Shown here: piece by piece, positions 56,401-64,000 of the stretch | Layout: every line of letters begins with the position of its first letter | How positions within the stretch are numbered: position 1 is the stretch's first letter | Assembly: GCA_003260075.1 (NCBI GenBank) | Contig: QLIY01000077.1 | Coordinates: 1-64,000 of the forward strand | Direction of reading: 5' to 3' | From: Phallusia mammillata | Taxonomy: Eukaryota; Chordata; Ascidiacea; Phlebobranchia; Ascidiidae | Length of the DNA: 64,000 nt | Notes under the pieces: model-generated | Told to the model about the DNA's origin: nothing | The model's database searches: none | What the model saw: only the letters and a program-made list of their open reading frames with translations | Program-made: the position numbers and the translations under genes

Positions 56401-58223
56401 TTAATCTCTGCATTACTGAACCTTCGCCCATTCTTCCTGTGCCATCCTGCTTTTTCAATCTTCTCAGCGTAATCCCTTCACACAAAACATAAATGTGTTA
56501 GCAAGTGTTTACTCCATTACTTTATGTGTTTAGACTAGGTTATGCACAATATTAGATTTCCATGTGTGTGGATATACACACAAGCTCCTTCGGTACACTG
56601 AGGACCACTGTGGGCAGCATTAGATGTACATGCTGTGGTCATACACCAGTTTATGTGTAGTATAGGTTTTATGTGTCTGGGCATACACACAAGCTCATGC
56701 GCACGCTGTGTCCACACACCAGTTTATACACAGTATATACTTCCATGTGTTTTGGCATACGCACAAGCTCATTGAGTACACTTAGAACCACTATGAACAA
56801 CATTAGATGAACATGCTGCGGCCACGCAATAGTTCATGTGTTGCATAGATTTTCATGTGTCTGGACATACACACAAGAGCCCTGAGTATACAGCAGTGGT
56901 TCTCAAACTTTTTTATTGTCGGGGCCAAATTGTATTTTTTAAGTGTGTAGAGCCGCAAAAAAACGAAACCTTGAGAAAATCACTAAAGAAGATGACTTTG
57001 AAAGCTAAAATAGCAATGTTTGGTGGTTTTCTGAGGTCTGGTGCGAGCCGCAAAATAAGTAGTTGGGAGCCGCATGCGCCCCCGAAAACCGAGTTTGAGA
57101 ACCACTGGTATACAGGATCACACACCGAAAACACTGCGCCATTGCACATACGCGTAGCTTAAAGTAAACATTGATTGTCAGTAATTTCCTTTTGGTTCAA
57201 AATTGATTGCTTATTCAAGTTGGTGAATTACTACGAACTCTGAGAGATAAACACGGTCAAAATGTTATTGTAAATGTGAAGCGCTGTAAATGTGAAGCAC
57301 TAAAAACATTTGCGAGTCAAAAATAGTTTGCATGTGGTTAGGTGGTCACGCTAACTTTTCACGTATTTGAGCCTGCAGATTCGTGGTAAAAGCATTGTAC
57401 CTACCCTGCTACTAATTGTATTCTGCTGCAATTTAACAAACCTAAAAACTTGACATTAAAAGTTGACCACATTGCGAAAACGACCCAAAACCATTAAGTG
57501 TGTATTTAAGTGCATGTACTGATATGCCTTAATGCCAAACCAGATACAAAACCACCAGACTTTGTGACTTAGTCGGTATAAGTGGATTGTATGGTGCAAG
57601 AAAGATGAGTCACGCCCCGCTTTGCTGTGTTAAAATAAGGAAGAAGATTGTTTTTTGCTGACTCAGCAGAAATCAAGATTGCTGGGTAAGTTACGCGGTC
57701 TGTACTCTGTAAGCCGACAGTGTAAAGTTCAAACTATGTGATCTGAATGCGTTGGGGACGTTTTAAGGGCAGGAATAACTTATTATGTTGCTTTTGCCAA
57801 CGGAAATTGTGCTTTAAATAAAAAAAGTTCGAAACGAATCTACTGTTAACAAAACGATTTTTCAATCAAATACGCGATTTTTCAATAACTTATTGCAATG
57901 ATTCGTCGCCGGTATCGTAAGATGTAAGACTTCACTAGAATTTAAAAATGTTAAATTGGAAAAAAATAATGTACTCGAACTCAAAAATACGCAAGGCAAT
58001 TTACTCACCATACTTCTACCTTTGCGCCAATACTTCTGGCGATTGCAAGTATGGGATTTCCATCTGCACCGTGAATCCAAGTAGCTCCTTCCTCCACGAA
58101 ACGATCGCCTGTAAACGTTATGCAACAGGGGGTAAGCAATAAATCACCTATAGGGTTCAAAACTTTGGCAACCCCCTGGATTTAAATTTTTATAAACCTT
58201 CAGTCAAAAAACGCATGAAAAAA

Positions 58224-58314
<91 letters not shown>

Positions 58315-59630
58315 GGGCCAAATATCGCTGGCCGCACCTTTATATAACACAAGGTTTCTAGCCACATAATGGCATTTGATTCTAGCCACATATTGCCAGG
58401 TCGCAGAAAAATAGCACCAGGCGCATTAATCTGTTTAAAAATATAGAATAATTGGACTCGTTTGCCAGTATATTTGACATACAAGGGTCTCTAAAGGCCG
58501 CATTTGACCCACGGGCCGCAGGTTGCACACCCCCGTTTTAGAACATGATCAACTTTTTTACAGATAAATTACACCTTCTTTTTCGACAGAAAAATTAATA
58601 ACAATTGAAGTTCAGGGGGTGCTAGAGTTTTGTGTGCATCGTTTTTACAAATACTTGTTAAAGTCAAGTTAAATGCTTGTATTGAATGTTAAAACACATG
58701 AACGTTTCGCAAGAAGGAACTTAAAATAGAGACTAAATCAATAACAAAAGCTGCGCTTTGCCTTGAGCTTTTATCGTTCATAAGAAGCACATATCTGTCT
58801 TTTTAACGACTCGGTCACTCAATAAAACAGTATCGTCGTTAATATTAGAACTTTCGCGGTTAAGCAGTAAAGTTTAATAAACCCGCTGTTAAAAAATCAA
58901 TTAAAACAGCAGGTAGAAGGTTACGTTCTGAAGCATGTTAGATTTTTTGGTTTTTGACTAGTCCCGATAGGCTGAAAACCGCAATTTTATGGGGGAGACG
59001 AACTCCTTTTTCTCGTCACAATGCGGTCAATTCTCGTATTACCGACTGTTTAACGAAGCGGAACGTGACGTTATTCATGAAACGTTCGTTATTCATGAAA
59101 CGCCTCACGTTATTCATGAAACGCCAAAAAATAAAAGACTTGTTTGTGTCAATGTGAAAAGCATGGTTTGTTAACTTAAGTGACTGTCTTCAGCAAAACA
59201 TATTTCAAGACCTAAACCTGTAGGACTAATTTTGGGTCTGTTCACACAACAAACAAAATCATGAATATTTCAAATGCTGTAGTGTAGGGTTTGAGTGACT
59301 GCAGGAAGTCAGACAGACAACTGTTCAGTGCGAACAGGCTTAATGTTTACAATATAAAAATATGGTTTGTATTGAACACAAGCAATTGAAATACCAAACA
59401 AAGGGTTTACTACAGCTTTGAACATTCAATAGCACCACAATAATCAATAACATACCAATTTTAATGGTTGAAATTCTGCCCCCAATTCGATTTTTGCCTT
59501 CCAAAACCAGCAGATTGTTGATATTGTTGGCTGAAAGCTTGGCTGCTGCAGCTAGGCCACTAATACCAGCACCAACAATAACTACTTTAGGTCCTTTACT
59601 GCTAGCTGCAGCCTTCTGGCCTTGCAACAT
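50135..59630 (-). CDS. Flavin-dependent polyamine oxidase (SMOX/PAOX family), seven exons
   Basis: Joining 59630-59456, 58108-58009, 56475-55804, 55550-55373, 55346-55290, one copy of exon 6 and 50475-50135 gives 538 aa, close to human SMOX (555) and PAOX (511), with all phases matching. Landmarks: FAD Rossmann motif GAGISG (20-25), GGRI (50-53), GATWIHG (66-72), DHVIVTVSIGCL, the conserved active-site Lys in VNKI (about 324) before QPFW, then FAGEATSRKYFGTVHG and GAMFSGQREA near the C-terminus. The enzyme oxidises spermine or N1-acetylpolyamines to shorter polyamines, an aminoaldehyde and H2O2. The C-terminus LSKV is not a clear peroxisomal PTS1, favouring a cytosolic enzyme. The start at 59630 is the first ATG before the Rossmann fold; the frame upstream is open to a possible acceptor. 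SMOX against PAOX cannot be decided. Odd points: a 26-nt intron and a duplicated exon 6. Confidence 0.9.
50526..50701. mobile_element. hAT-type MITE in intron 6, perfect 8-bp target duplication
   Basis: Ends CAGTGGTTCTCAAAC and, inverted, TAGTGATTCTCAAAC, flanked by GTTTAGGC at 50518-50525 and 50702-50709. Length 176 bp. The interior is closely similar to the element at 56894-57107, for example 'gctaaaatagcaat.tttgg' and 'gagccgcaaaataagtagtt'. Confidence 0.9.
50813..50899. repeat. Dispersed repeat, first copy
   Basis: The block from 'gatatttaccaatttactat' to 'taatgggtcccc' recurs at 53385-53471 at about 90% identity, and a diverged third piece containing 'taatgggtccccacac' ends near 53340. 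All lie in introns of the polyamine oxidase gene. Confidence 0.6.
51930..52023 (-). CDS. Polyamine oxidase exon 6, copy A
   Basis: On minus: acceptor tatcag/GGCTGG, donor GTTG/gtaaat, 94 bp. Encodes GWLCGDHADEVEKLTNDEV and KTCTELFRKFV. Identical to copy B; only one should be present in the mRNA, since two in series (94 bp each) would shift the frame. Confidence 0.8.
52667..52760 (-). CDS. Polyamine oxidase exon 6, copy B
   Basis: Same 94 bp and same splice sites as copy A (acceptor context gttaacag). Probably the other allele of the same exon, separated by a C10 junction. Confidence 0.8.
53141..54029. other. Intron 5 sequence of the polyamine oxidase gene
   Basis: AT-rich intron with parts of the dispersed repeat also seen at 50813. 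A 60-codon minus frame at 53720-53902 has fairly balanced codons but no family similarity, and is not needed for the oxidase reading frame. Confidence 0.4.
53385..53471. repeat. Dispersed repeat, second copy
   Basis: About 90% identical to 50813-50899, same orientation. Identity of the family unknown. Confidence 0.6.
54030..54735. repeat. Two 304-bp tandem units followed by a GAAAAA-rich tail
   Basis: Units starting near 54030 and 54334 share 'gtttaaggggt.aaaatggg', 'caaagcat.', 'gccgtttt' and 'ggctgtgggtgaaccg', with a period of 304 bp (ATG at 54058 and 54362). The second unit runs into about 100 bp of (GAAAAA)n at 54633-54735. A tandem body with an A-rich tail suggests the 3' end of a non-LTR retroelement, but no coding part is present. 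Confidence 0.55.
55125..55220. mobile_element. Truncated hAT-type MITE end
   Basis: Read on minus, the right end begins CTGTGGTCTCAACCTTTCAT, close to the CAGTGGTTCTCAACC termini in this window, and the interior has 'aggggc.acgaggccc' words typical of these elements. The opposite end was not found. Confidence 0.4.
55290..55346 (-). CDS. Polyamine oxidase exon 5 (57 bp)
   Basis: On minus: acceptor tttatatag/CTTAAT, donor GGAATT/gtacgtaag, phase 0 to 0, 19 residues LNRMVYHAASNTRYRCVGI. With exons 4 and 6 it gives W-21 residues-GW, exactly the spacing of the homologous segment in human SMOX, which is the main support for this exon. Confidence 0.65.
55347..55372 (-). other. Putative 26-nt intron
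   Basis: Begins gtgagtaac (consensus donor) and ends tttttatatag (pyrimidine-rich acceptor). Removing it keeps frame and family spacing; keeping it gives an open but wrong-frame extension that fails to join exon 6. Far shorter than ordinary metazoan introns. Confidence 0.55.
55373..55550 (-). CDS. Polyamine oxidase exon 4
   Basis: Acceptor tgtgcag/ATTATC, donor CTCGAA/gtgagt, 178 bp, phase 2 to 0. Encodes SFDTVNKIALAYDQPFW with the conserved active-site Lys, then DLIQFNVRGSGDARWLE. A TGACGTCA octamer at 55453 lies inside the coding sequence. Confidence 0.88.
55804..56475 (-). CDS. Polyamine oxidase exon 3 (672 bp)
   Basis: Acceptor tgtgaag/GGATT, donor AAAAG/gtgtgt, phase 2 to 2. Encodes the helical substrate domain (WDYAEKIEKAGWHRKN, ETLQGYDSVLPGGYDKIL) and the second half of the FAD domain (ADHVIVTVSIGCLHR, FFPPLPEDKTSA). 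Confidence 0.92.
56555..56893. repeat. Minisatellite in intron 2, about 3.5 units
   Basis: Units of about 75-110 bp, each starting near 'ttcatgtgtctggacatac' followed by 'acacaagctc', repeat at about 56560, 56670, 56740 and 56850 with considerable divergence. A hAT MITE inserted right at the end of the array. A related single unit lies at 14635. Confidence 0.55.
56894..57107. mobile_element. hAT-type MITE in intron 2, perfect 8-bp target duplication
   Basis: Ends CAGTGGTTCTCAAAC on both sides (inverted), flanked by GTATACAG at 56886-56893 and 57108-57115. Length 214 bp. Same family as 50526-50701, with about 38 bp more sequence near the ends. Confidence 0.92.
57116..58008. other. Remainder of intron 2 of the polyamine oxidase gene
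   Basis: AT-rich intronic sequence; no further exon or element recognised. Confidence 0.4.
58009..58108 (-). CDS. Polyamine oxidase exon 2
   Basis: Acceptor gtttacag/GCGATC, donor GTATG/gtgagt, 100 bp, phase 1 to 2. Encodes GDRFVEEGATWIHGADGNP and ILAIARSIGAKVEV, the highly conserved FAD/substrate loop of the family. Confidence 0.92.
58224..58312. repeat. Run of 89 G in intron 1
   Basis: Longest homopolymer in the window, G instead of C on this strand. It replaces the left end of the adjacent MITE fragment. Probably a gap filler in a contig placed in reverse. Confidence 0.7.
58313..58533. mobile_element. Truncated hAT-type MITE related to 25525-25825
   Basis: Shares 'ttctagccacat', 'ccaggtcgcagaaaa.tagca' and 'aattggactcgtttgccagt' with the element at 25525. 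The right end reads CGGGGGTGTGCAACCTGC on minus, a diverged CAGGGGTGGGCAACCT. The left end is lost in the G run. Confidence 0.65.
59069..59123. repeat. Three copies of CGTTATTCATGAAACG
   Basis: Perfect 16-bp copies at 59069-59084, 59087-59102 and 59108-59123, starts 18 and 21 bp apart. Each contains the palindrome TTCATGAA. They lie in intron 1 of the polyamine oxidase gene, about 390 bp from its first exon. A cluster of protein-binding sites or a small tandem repeat. Confidence 0.5.
59456..59630 (-). CDS. Polyamine oxidase exon 1 (start, FAD Rossmann motif)
   Basis: ATG at 59630 (G at -3) opens MLQGQKAAASSKGPK followed by VVIVGAGISGLAAAAKLSA, then ends at ACCATTAAAATTG/gtatgt, phase 1. The frame extends upstream to an acceptor-like ttttgtag at about 59742, so an N-terminal extension from an earlier exon cannot be excluded. 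Confidence 0.85.
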
Positions 59631-59742
59631 AGCGCAGTGCTTTCCTGCTGTACAATGACTGTGTACTGTAAAACTGGCAGTTGGAGGAAGTCTTTTCGTC
59701 AACAAGTTCTTGTCGTGAGCGCTAGACACAAGTCTTCGTAAC

Positions 59743-60263
59743 TACAAAATAAAACACAACTCCCTGAGGCAAATAATAGTGCAGGTTTCTCAGCAACGTT
59801 GCCTTACATTCAGAATGGCGCAGCCGGTTATTTGCTGATGTAAACAAACGCTTTTGCTTCGAACAATGCAAATTGTTGGCTAGCGGTGGCGTGCAATTGC
59901 CTTTTTCACTACATTCTCGCATCAGCGATTTGGCTGGACGGACCCCGACCAAACCAACACTTCAGTCAGCACCAGCAAAGTGATTTGTCAACACAAATGG
60001 TTTGCAAATCATGTACGCAGCAAATATGATTTTGTTTCAAATTAAAAAAACGGGCTGTATAAGCAACGAAAACGGTTTTTGAGCAACGTTTTTTCGTTAG
60101 CTAACGAAGCCCATGTTTTCTTCATCAAGTACAAAAAAACTCATGCGTTTTTTTCGTGGGATATGAAGATGTGTAATGGACTTTTGAGCCCAGTTTTTTT
60201 TACTTTGATCTTTATGCCCAAAGGCCAACTATTAGACTTATTGCGTCAAACCAAATTTGTTGT
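59743..60263. other. Upstream flank of the polyamine oxidase gene
   Basis: Probable promoter side of the minus-strand gene. No TATA box or CRE palindrome was seen; the frames here are short and unrecognised. Confidence 0.3.
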
Positions 60264-60271
60264 GGACTAGT

Positions 60272-60448
60272 CAGTGGTGGGATTCAGTCGGTTTGCACCG
60301 GTTCTATAAAACCGTCTCACGAAATTTTATGACATCAGCGAACCGTTTAGCACTGGTTACTGTCAATGGACTTTTTGTAACAGAACCGGCTGAAATATAT
60401 GACTTTTGTGATAGAACCGGCCGACAAAAAATTTGAATCCTACCATTG
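60272..60448. mobile_element. hAT-type MITE, target duplication with one mismatch
   Basis: Ends CAGTGGTGGGATTCA and, inverted, CAATGGTAGGATTCAAA, flanked by GGACTAGT (60264-60271) and GAACTAGT (60449-60456). Length 177 bp with internal 'accggttct'/'agaaccggc' words. Non-coding. Confidence 0.75.
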
Positions 60449-60456
60449 GAACTAGT

Positions 60457-62199
60457 GGTATGGAAACCCATAACACGGTGCAGCTGTAGCGCGATTAACG
60501 TTAATCCAACAATTGCGCCTTTCATACTGTGACTTCCAACTATTTTTTGTGAAATAAACAACTTTAAAGCTTAATAGGAATAAGTAGTCTGCTCTAAAAT
60601 CTGCTTTTACTGATTTGTGTGACCTGTTTTAATATAACAGGTAGGTAAGTTTGCCCAACTCAACCCTGTAACGAAAACAATTTTTTTGCAAAGCTCAATA
60701 ATATGCAAACTAGATTACCCGAAATGACTGTTCCGCTGTGCCCGAACATTAGTTATTTTTCAATGACAGGAAACTTTAAACAAACGCTTAGCTGGATAAT
60801 GACACTAACGTGAATAAGAACTGGGCTTAACACAACTGCAAAAGTTTTAACAACTCACAGCAGCCGCCGGTAAATCGTGACAAAACGCCTCTAACACATT
60901 TAAAGAAACCTTTTTTTTTTCTTTTCTGCTCCGTGTTGATATGTGCAAGAATAATTTGAATATCGTATTACTCCACGTTTTTAATTTAGAACTATTTCAT
61001 TCTTTATCACACACCACTTTGGTCATAAGCAACTTCTACCACAAGAGGTGATGAGATTGAATTGTTAACCTGAAGTTTTTATGTTAACACACGAAAGTAC
61101 AAAATTACATATTTACTTGCGGCGTGACGAGATGAGGCATTTTGAGGTTGCTTGTCTAAGTCGGTGTTCCAGGTAGCCTATACAGCAGGCACTAGATCCC
61201 GAACATCGAATAAGCACCAGTAAGCCGATCCCATGGTTTTATGTCTCTTAGCCACCGTTTTTCGTTAGTGCCGGAGCACTGTTCTTCTTTTGAGGAGCTT
61301 GTTATTGTTTTCTAATCTTCAAAAGTGAAATGTCAAAACGATCATAAAATGTTCCCACAGAAAACTTGCTTTAGGAGAAAGAACCGGCCTTTTTGAGTCA
61401 TGTCATATTTTCAGCTGCCCAAAAGTCTGGAAATAAACTTTTTTAGACATTTTCCGGGCGAACTGGCGACAGCTATCTGCCGCGGAAGGTAACCTAAACG
61501 CAATCAGCATAGTAACGAAAAAGTTAAAGTATGCTTAATGCACTTGACACAGGCAAGGCTAGCTCATAAATCTCTTGTTTTGGTTTGAGCCTGCACGAAT
61601 GCACGCTTGACTGGTTCTGACCGCATTTAAACTTTGGTCATGTTTAGAAGAAGTTTCTTTCCTAAGTTTCAACTTGCTCAATGACTTGATGTAAGCAATA
61701 CGGTAATTCAAAAATAAACCAATGGATACTAAAAAGAAACAAAGCTTTATTGAAATCAGGAAATTTCTAAACAAACCGTTTCACAGAAATATAAAAACTG
61801 ATTTTAGTGCAGGGAATTCGCGTAACATTTTTCCCTCGTGAAATTCTATGTCAAATTGCCTCTGCATCTACCAAAATTGCTGCCTGGAAAAAATGATATG
61901 CATCTGAAATGCGTTTTTGCGGTTTCTAACTATATCTTGGTGGCGGTGGCTCAGTGTCCTGCTTTTCTTCTGTGTCAATTACTTTGTGTCACTCATTGAA
62001 CAAGACTAACTTAACAACAAAACAAATGTATTTCATTTACAGTGACTGGAGACACTTGCGGTACGTACATGTGTGTGGGCTCTTTGTCAACGGACAGCTA
62101 ACACTTCAGAAGCAAATTTAGGAAAAAAGGGTAAAGTGCAGAGATTATAAGTTAACACAACTAAGATGACATCACCTTTATCAATACCCAAGTCCTGCC
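60457..62199. other. AT-rich intergenic stretch
   Basis: No exon, RNA gene or transposon recognised in about 1.7 kb. Confidence 0.35.
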
Positions 62200-62207
62200 T
62201 TTAAAGC

Positions 62208-62882
62208 AGTGTTTTTCAACCTTTTTTGAGCCACGGATGAACACTTTATACATTAAAATATGTTTGCGGAACACCAAACGAAATTTTGATGCAATGAAAC
62301 AACTATAGGCTCAGGGTGACACTAAAACGCTAAATCGCACATCACGTAATCACTAAAAGCGCTACATAGCGCTATTAAAGTCGGGGGAAGTTTTACGAAA
62401 ACGTATCATTGAAACTAGTGTTTTACCTAAAAACAATATTCGCCTAGCAGTGACTGTTCCGTGATTCATCGTTTTCCGCGCAAGCAATTATGCTGAACGT
62501 CAGAAAATTTGTTGAATCTCGTGTCGACTGAAACAGCGTTTAAATGTTATGTTTTTGAAGATCACCCAAAGCTAAATTGCACCAACGGTCAGCAATTTAC
62601 CCGCGATTCAGCTATTTCATTATTAGACAACGAGTCTTAATATTACACAACAATAAATGAAGCCAATCACTACAGAACATTCCAATCGGGGATGGCGGAT
62701 AATTATTTTCATAAAAGAAAACCTATTTCCGCCTATTGTATTAAACCAGTGATTTTCGACCGGTGTTTGACATAAAACACTATTCGAACCATAGAAGTCC
62801 AAAACATTAGAATCCTATATTCAAACCAGCAAATTTCTCGCGGAACACTAGTGTTCCGCGGAACACCGGTTGAAAATCACTG
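62208..62882. mobile_element. hAT-type element with internal second terminus
   Basis: Ends CAGTGTTTTTCAACC and, inverted, CAGTGATTTTCAACC, flanked by CTTTAAAG (62200-62207) and CTTTATAG (62883-62890), one mismatch. Length 675 bp, no transposase frame. An internal CAGTGATTTTCGACCGGTG near 62749 resembles another terminus, suggesting a nested or duplicated end. Confidence 0.75.
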
Positions 62883-62890
62883 CTTTATAG

Positions 62891-63330
62891 GCAACCACAC
62901 CGCCTCTGTGGGCAAATTCGAGCAGTTAAGATTTTAGAAAACAGCACCTTATCGTTTAAACGTAATTCAGTCACATTTTTACCTTTTAAAATATAATAGC
63001 GTCTCTTCGTAGGCATAAAGGTCTGTTGTAAATCATGAAAATTATTATTAATGCAAAGTAACGTGCCTTGCCCTATTGTCGCCCCAGGCGCTGCAATGTT
63101 GACTTTCCTTGTTGTCCCAGAAACTATTTAATGATCTAAAATTCCTTGCATAATGCGCTGCAATAAAATATACAAACTTGGTCTGTTCAGTACAAAACCA
63201 CACTGTATTTTCTCACGTATGAACAACCTCAGAAAAACGCTAAAGGGAGTGGTCGCAGGAATGCTCGTGACTTCAACTATGAAACCATAATTACACCCCT
63301 TGAGCACGTTAGTGTATTTGAGAAATGAGT
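62891..63330. other. AT-rich intergenic stretch
   Basis: Nothing recognised. Confidence 0.3.
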
Positions 63331-63773
63331 TTGCAGAAAAAAATGTGTATCACAGAAAAAAATTCAGTAAGCACTAAAGAACAATGACTTTGCAGAAACA
63401 GCGAATACGAAAAGGAGTTTATTAGCAATGCTTTCTTACTATTGACAAAAATATCTTGTATGTTTTTGAGTTTGACAGAATTGTACTGCAAAGATACACA
63501 AGTATTTTGGAAGACTGCATTTGAATAAAAGTATACGCAATATTCAGGGGGGGGGGCTTGCAGAAAAAAATGTGTATCACAGAAAAAACTTCAGTAAGCA
63601 CTAAAGAACAATGACTTTGCAGAAACAGAGAATAGGAAAAGAAGTTTAATAGCAATGCTTTCTTCCCATTGACAAAAATATCTTATATGTTTTGGAGTTT
63701 GACAGAATTGTACTGCAAAGATAAGCAAGTATTTTGGAAGACTGCATTTGAATAAAAGTATACGCAATATTCA
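63331..63773. repeat. 215-bp near-identical pair joined by G10
   Basis: Copy A 63331-63546 and copy B 63558-63773 flank ten G (63547-63556), with about ten SNPs. Same architecture as the C10 junctions but with the opposite base. Confidence 0.8.
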
Positions 63774-64000
63774 ACAAAATATATGTTACAGCAGATATAG
63801 AATATGTACACAACCTAAAACACATAAACAATAACCTGAAGGCATTGACAATAGGACATTTGTTACAGTAGGATGTTCAATCAATGAAACAGAATATTTT
63901 TCAGCCCAAATGCAAACTGAAAAATGTAATAATAACCAAGTTCTAAATAATTGGTGTATATAAACTAACATATATGCATTGGATGTGCACACAAAATTAA

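Noticed and set aside
4776..58312. G-quadruplex or i-motif function for the long C/G runs
   Set aside because: The runs look like fillers (round or fixed lengths, replacement of known sequence, allelic flanks), so a structural role should not be inferred from them.
1..64000. CRISPR arrays, bacterial operons, prophage
   Set aside because: No regularly spaced short repeats with unique spacers; genes are spliced and eukaryotic in type.

Overview
This window looks like genomic DNA from an animal with a compact, AT-rich, very heterozygous genome. An ascidian tunicate (Ciona-like) is my best guess. It rests on the compact spliced genes, an invertebrate-type selenoprotein, a few percent divergence between near-duplicate segments and abundant hAT-type miniature transposons; nothing in the sequence proves it. 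There is no bacterial gene organisation. Most of the 64 kb is non-coding.

Four genes can be supported. (1) 9.47-10.15 kb, plus: an intronless GNAT-fold N-acetyltransferase related to arylalkylamine acetyltransferases. (2) 12.50-13.11 kb, plus: an intronless GPX4-type glutathione peroxidase with an in-frame TGA as selenocysteine and a candidate SECIS element about 260 nt downstream. (3) 13.60-22.17 kb, plus: a six-exon CRAL-TRIO lipid-binding protein most like the N-terminal half of MOSPD2, ending before the MSP domain. (4) 50.1-59.6 kb, minus: a seven-exon SMOX/PAOX-type polyamine oxidase, whose reading frame needs a 26-nt intron between exons 4 and 5. The acetyltransferase, the peroxidase and the H2O2-producing polyamine oxidase can be linked metabolically only by speculation. 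Genes 2 and 3 are close and co-oriented, so an operon with trans-splicing is possible.

The main non-genic pattern is more than 20 places where a 60-730 bp segment is followed by a run of C (twice G) of almost exactly 10 nt and then by the same segment again with a few SNPs. Five longer runs of 50-89 nt also occur. One junction carries a single N instead of the C run, one cuts a coding exon with only synonymous differences between the copies, and one 67-nt run replaces a 27-bp unique sequence. These look like gap fillers between unmerged allelic contigs rather than biological repeats, so copy number and phase should not be trusted there.

Transposons are non-autonomous: six hAT-type MITEs with 8-bp target duplications (four perfect, two with one mismatch), further hAT fragments, a PIF/Harbinger MITE with a TAA duplication, and tRNA-derived SINE pieces. 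A cluster of palindromic CRE sites (TGACGTCA) lies at 2.4-2.9 kb, and the octamer is over-represented across the window. From 22.2 to 50.1 kb I recognise no gene.
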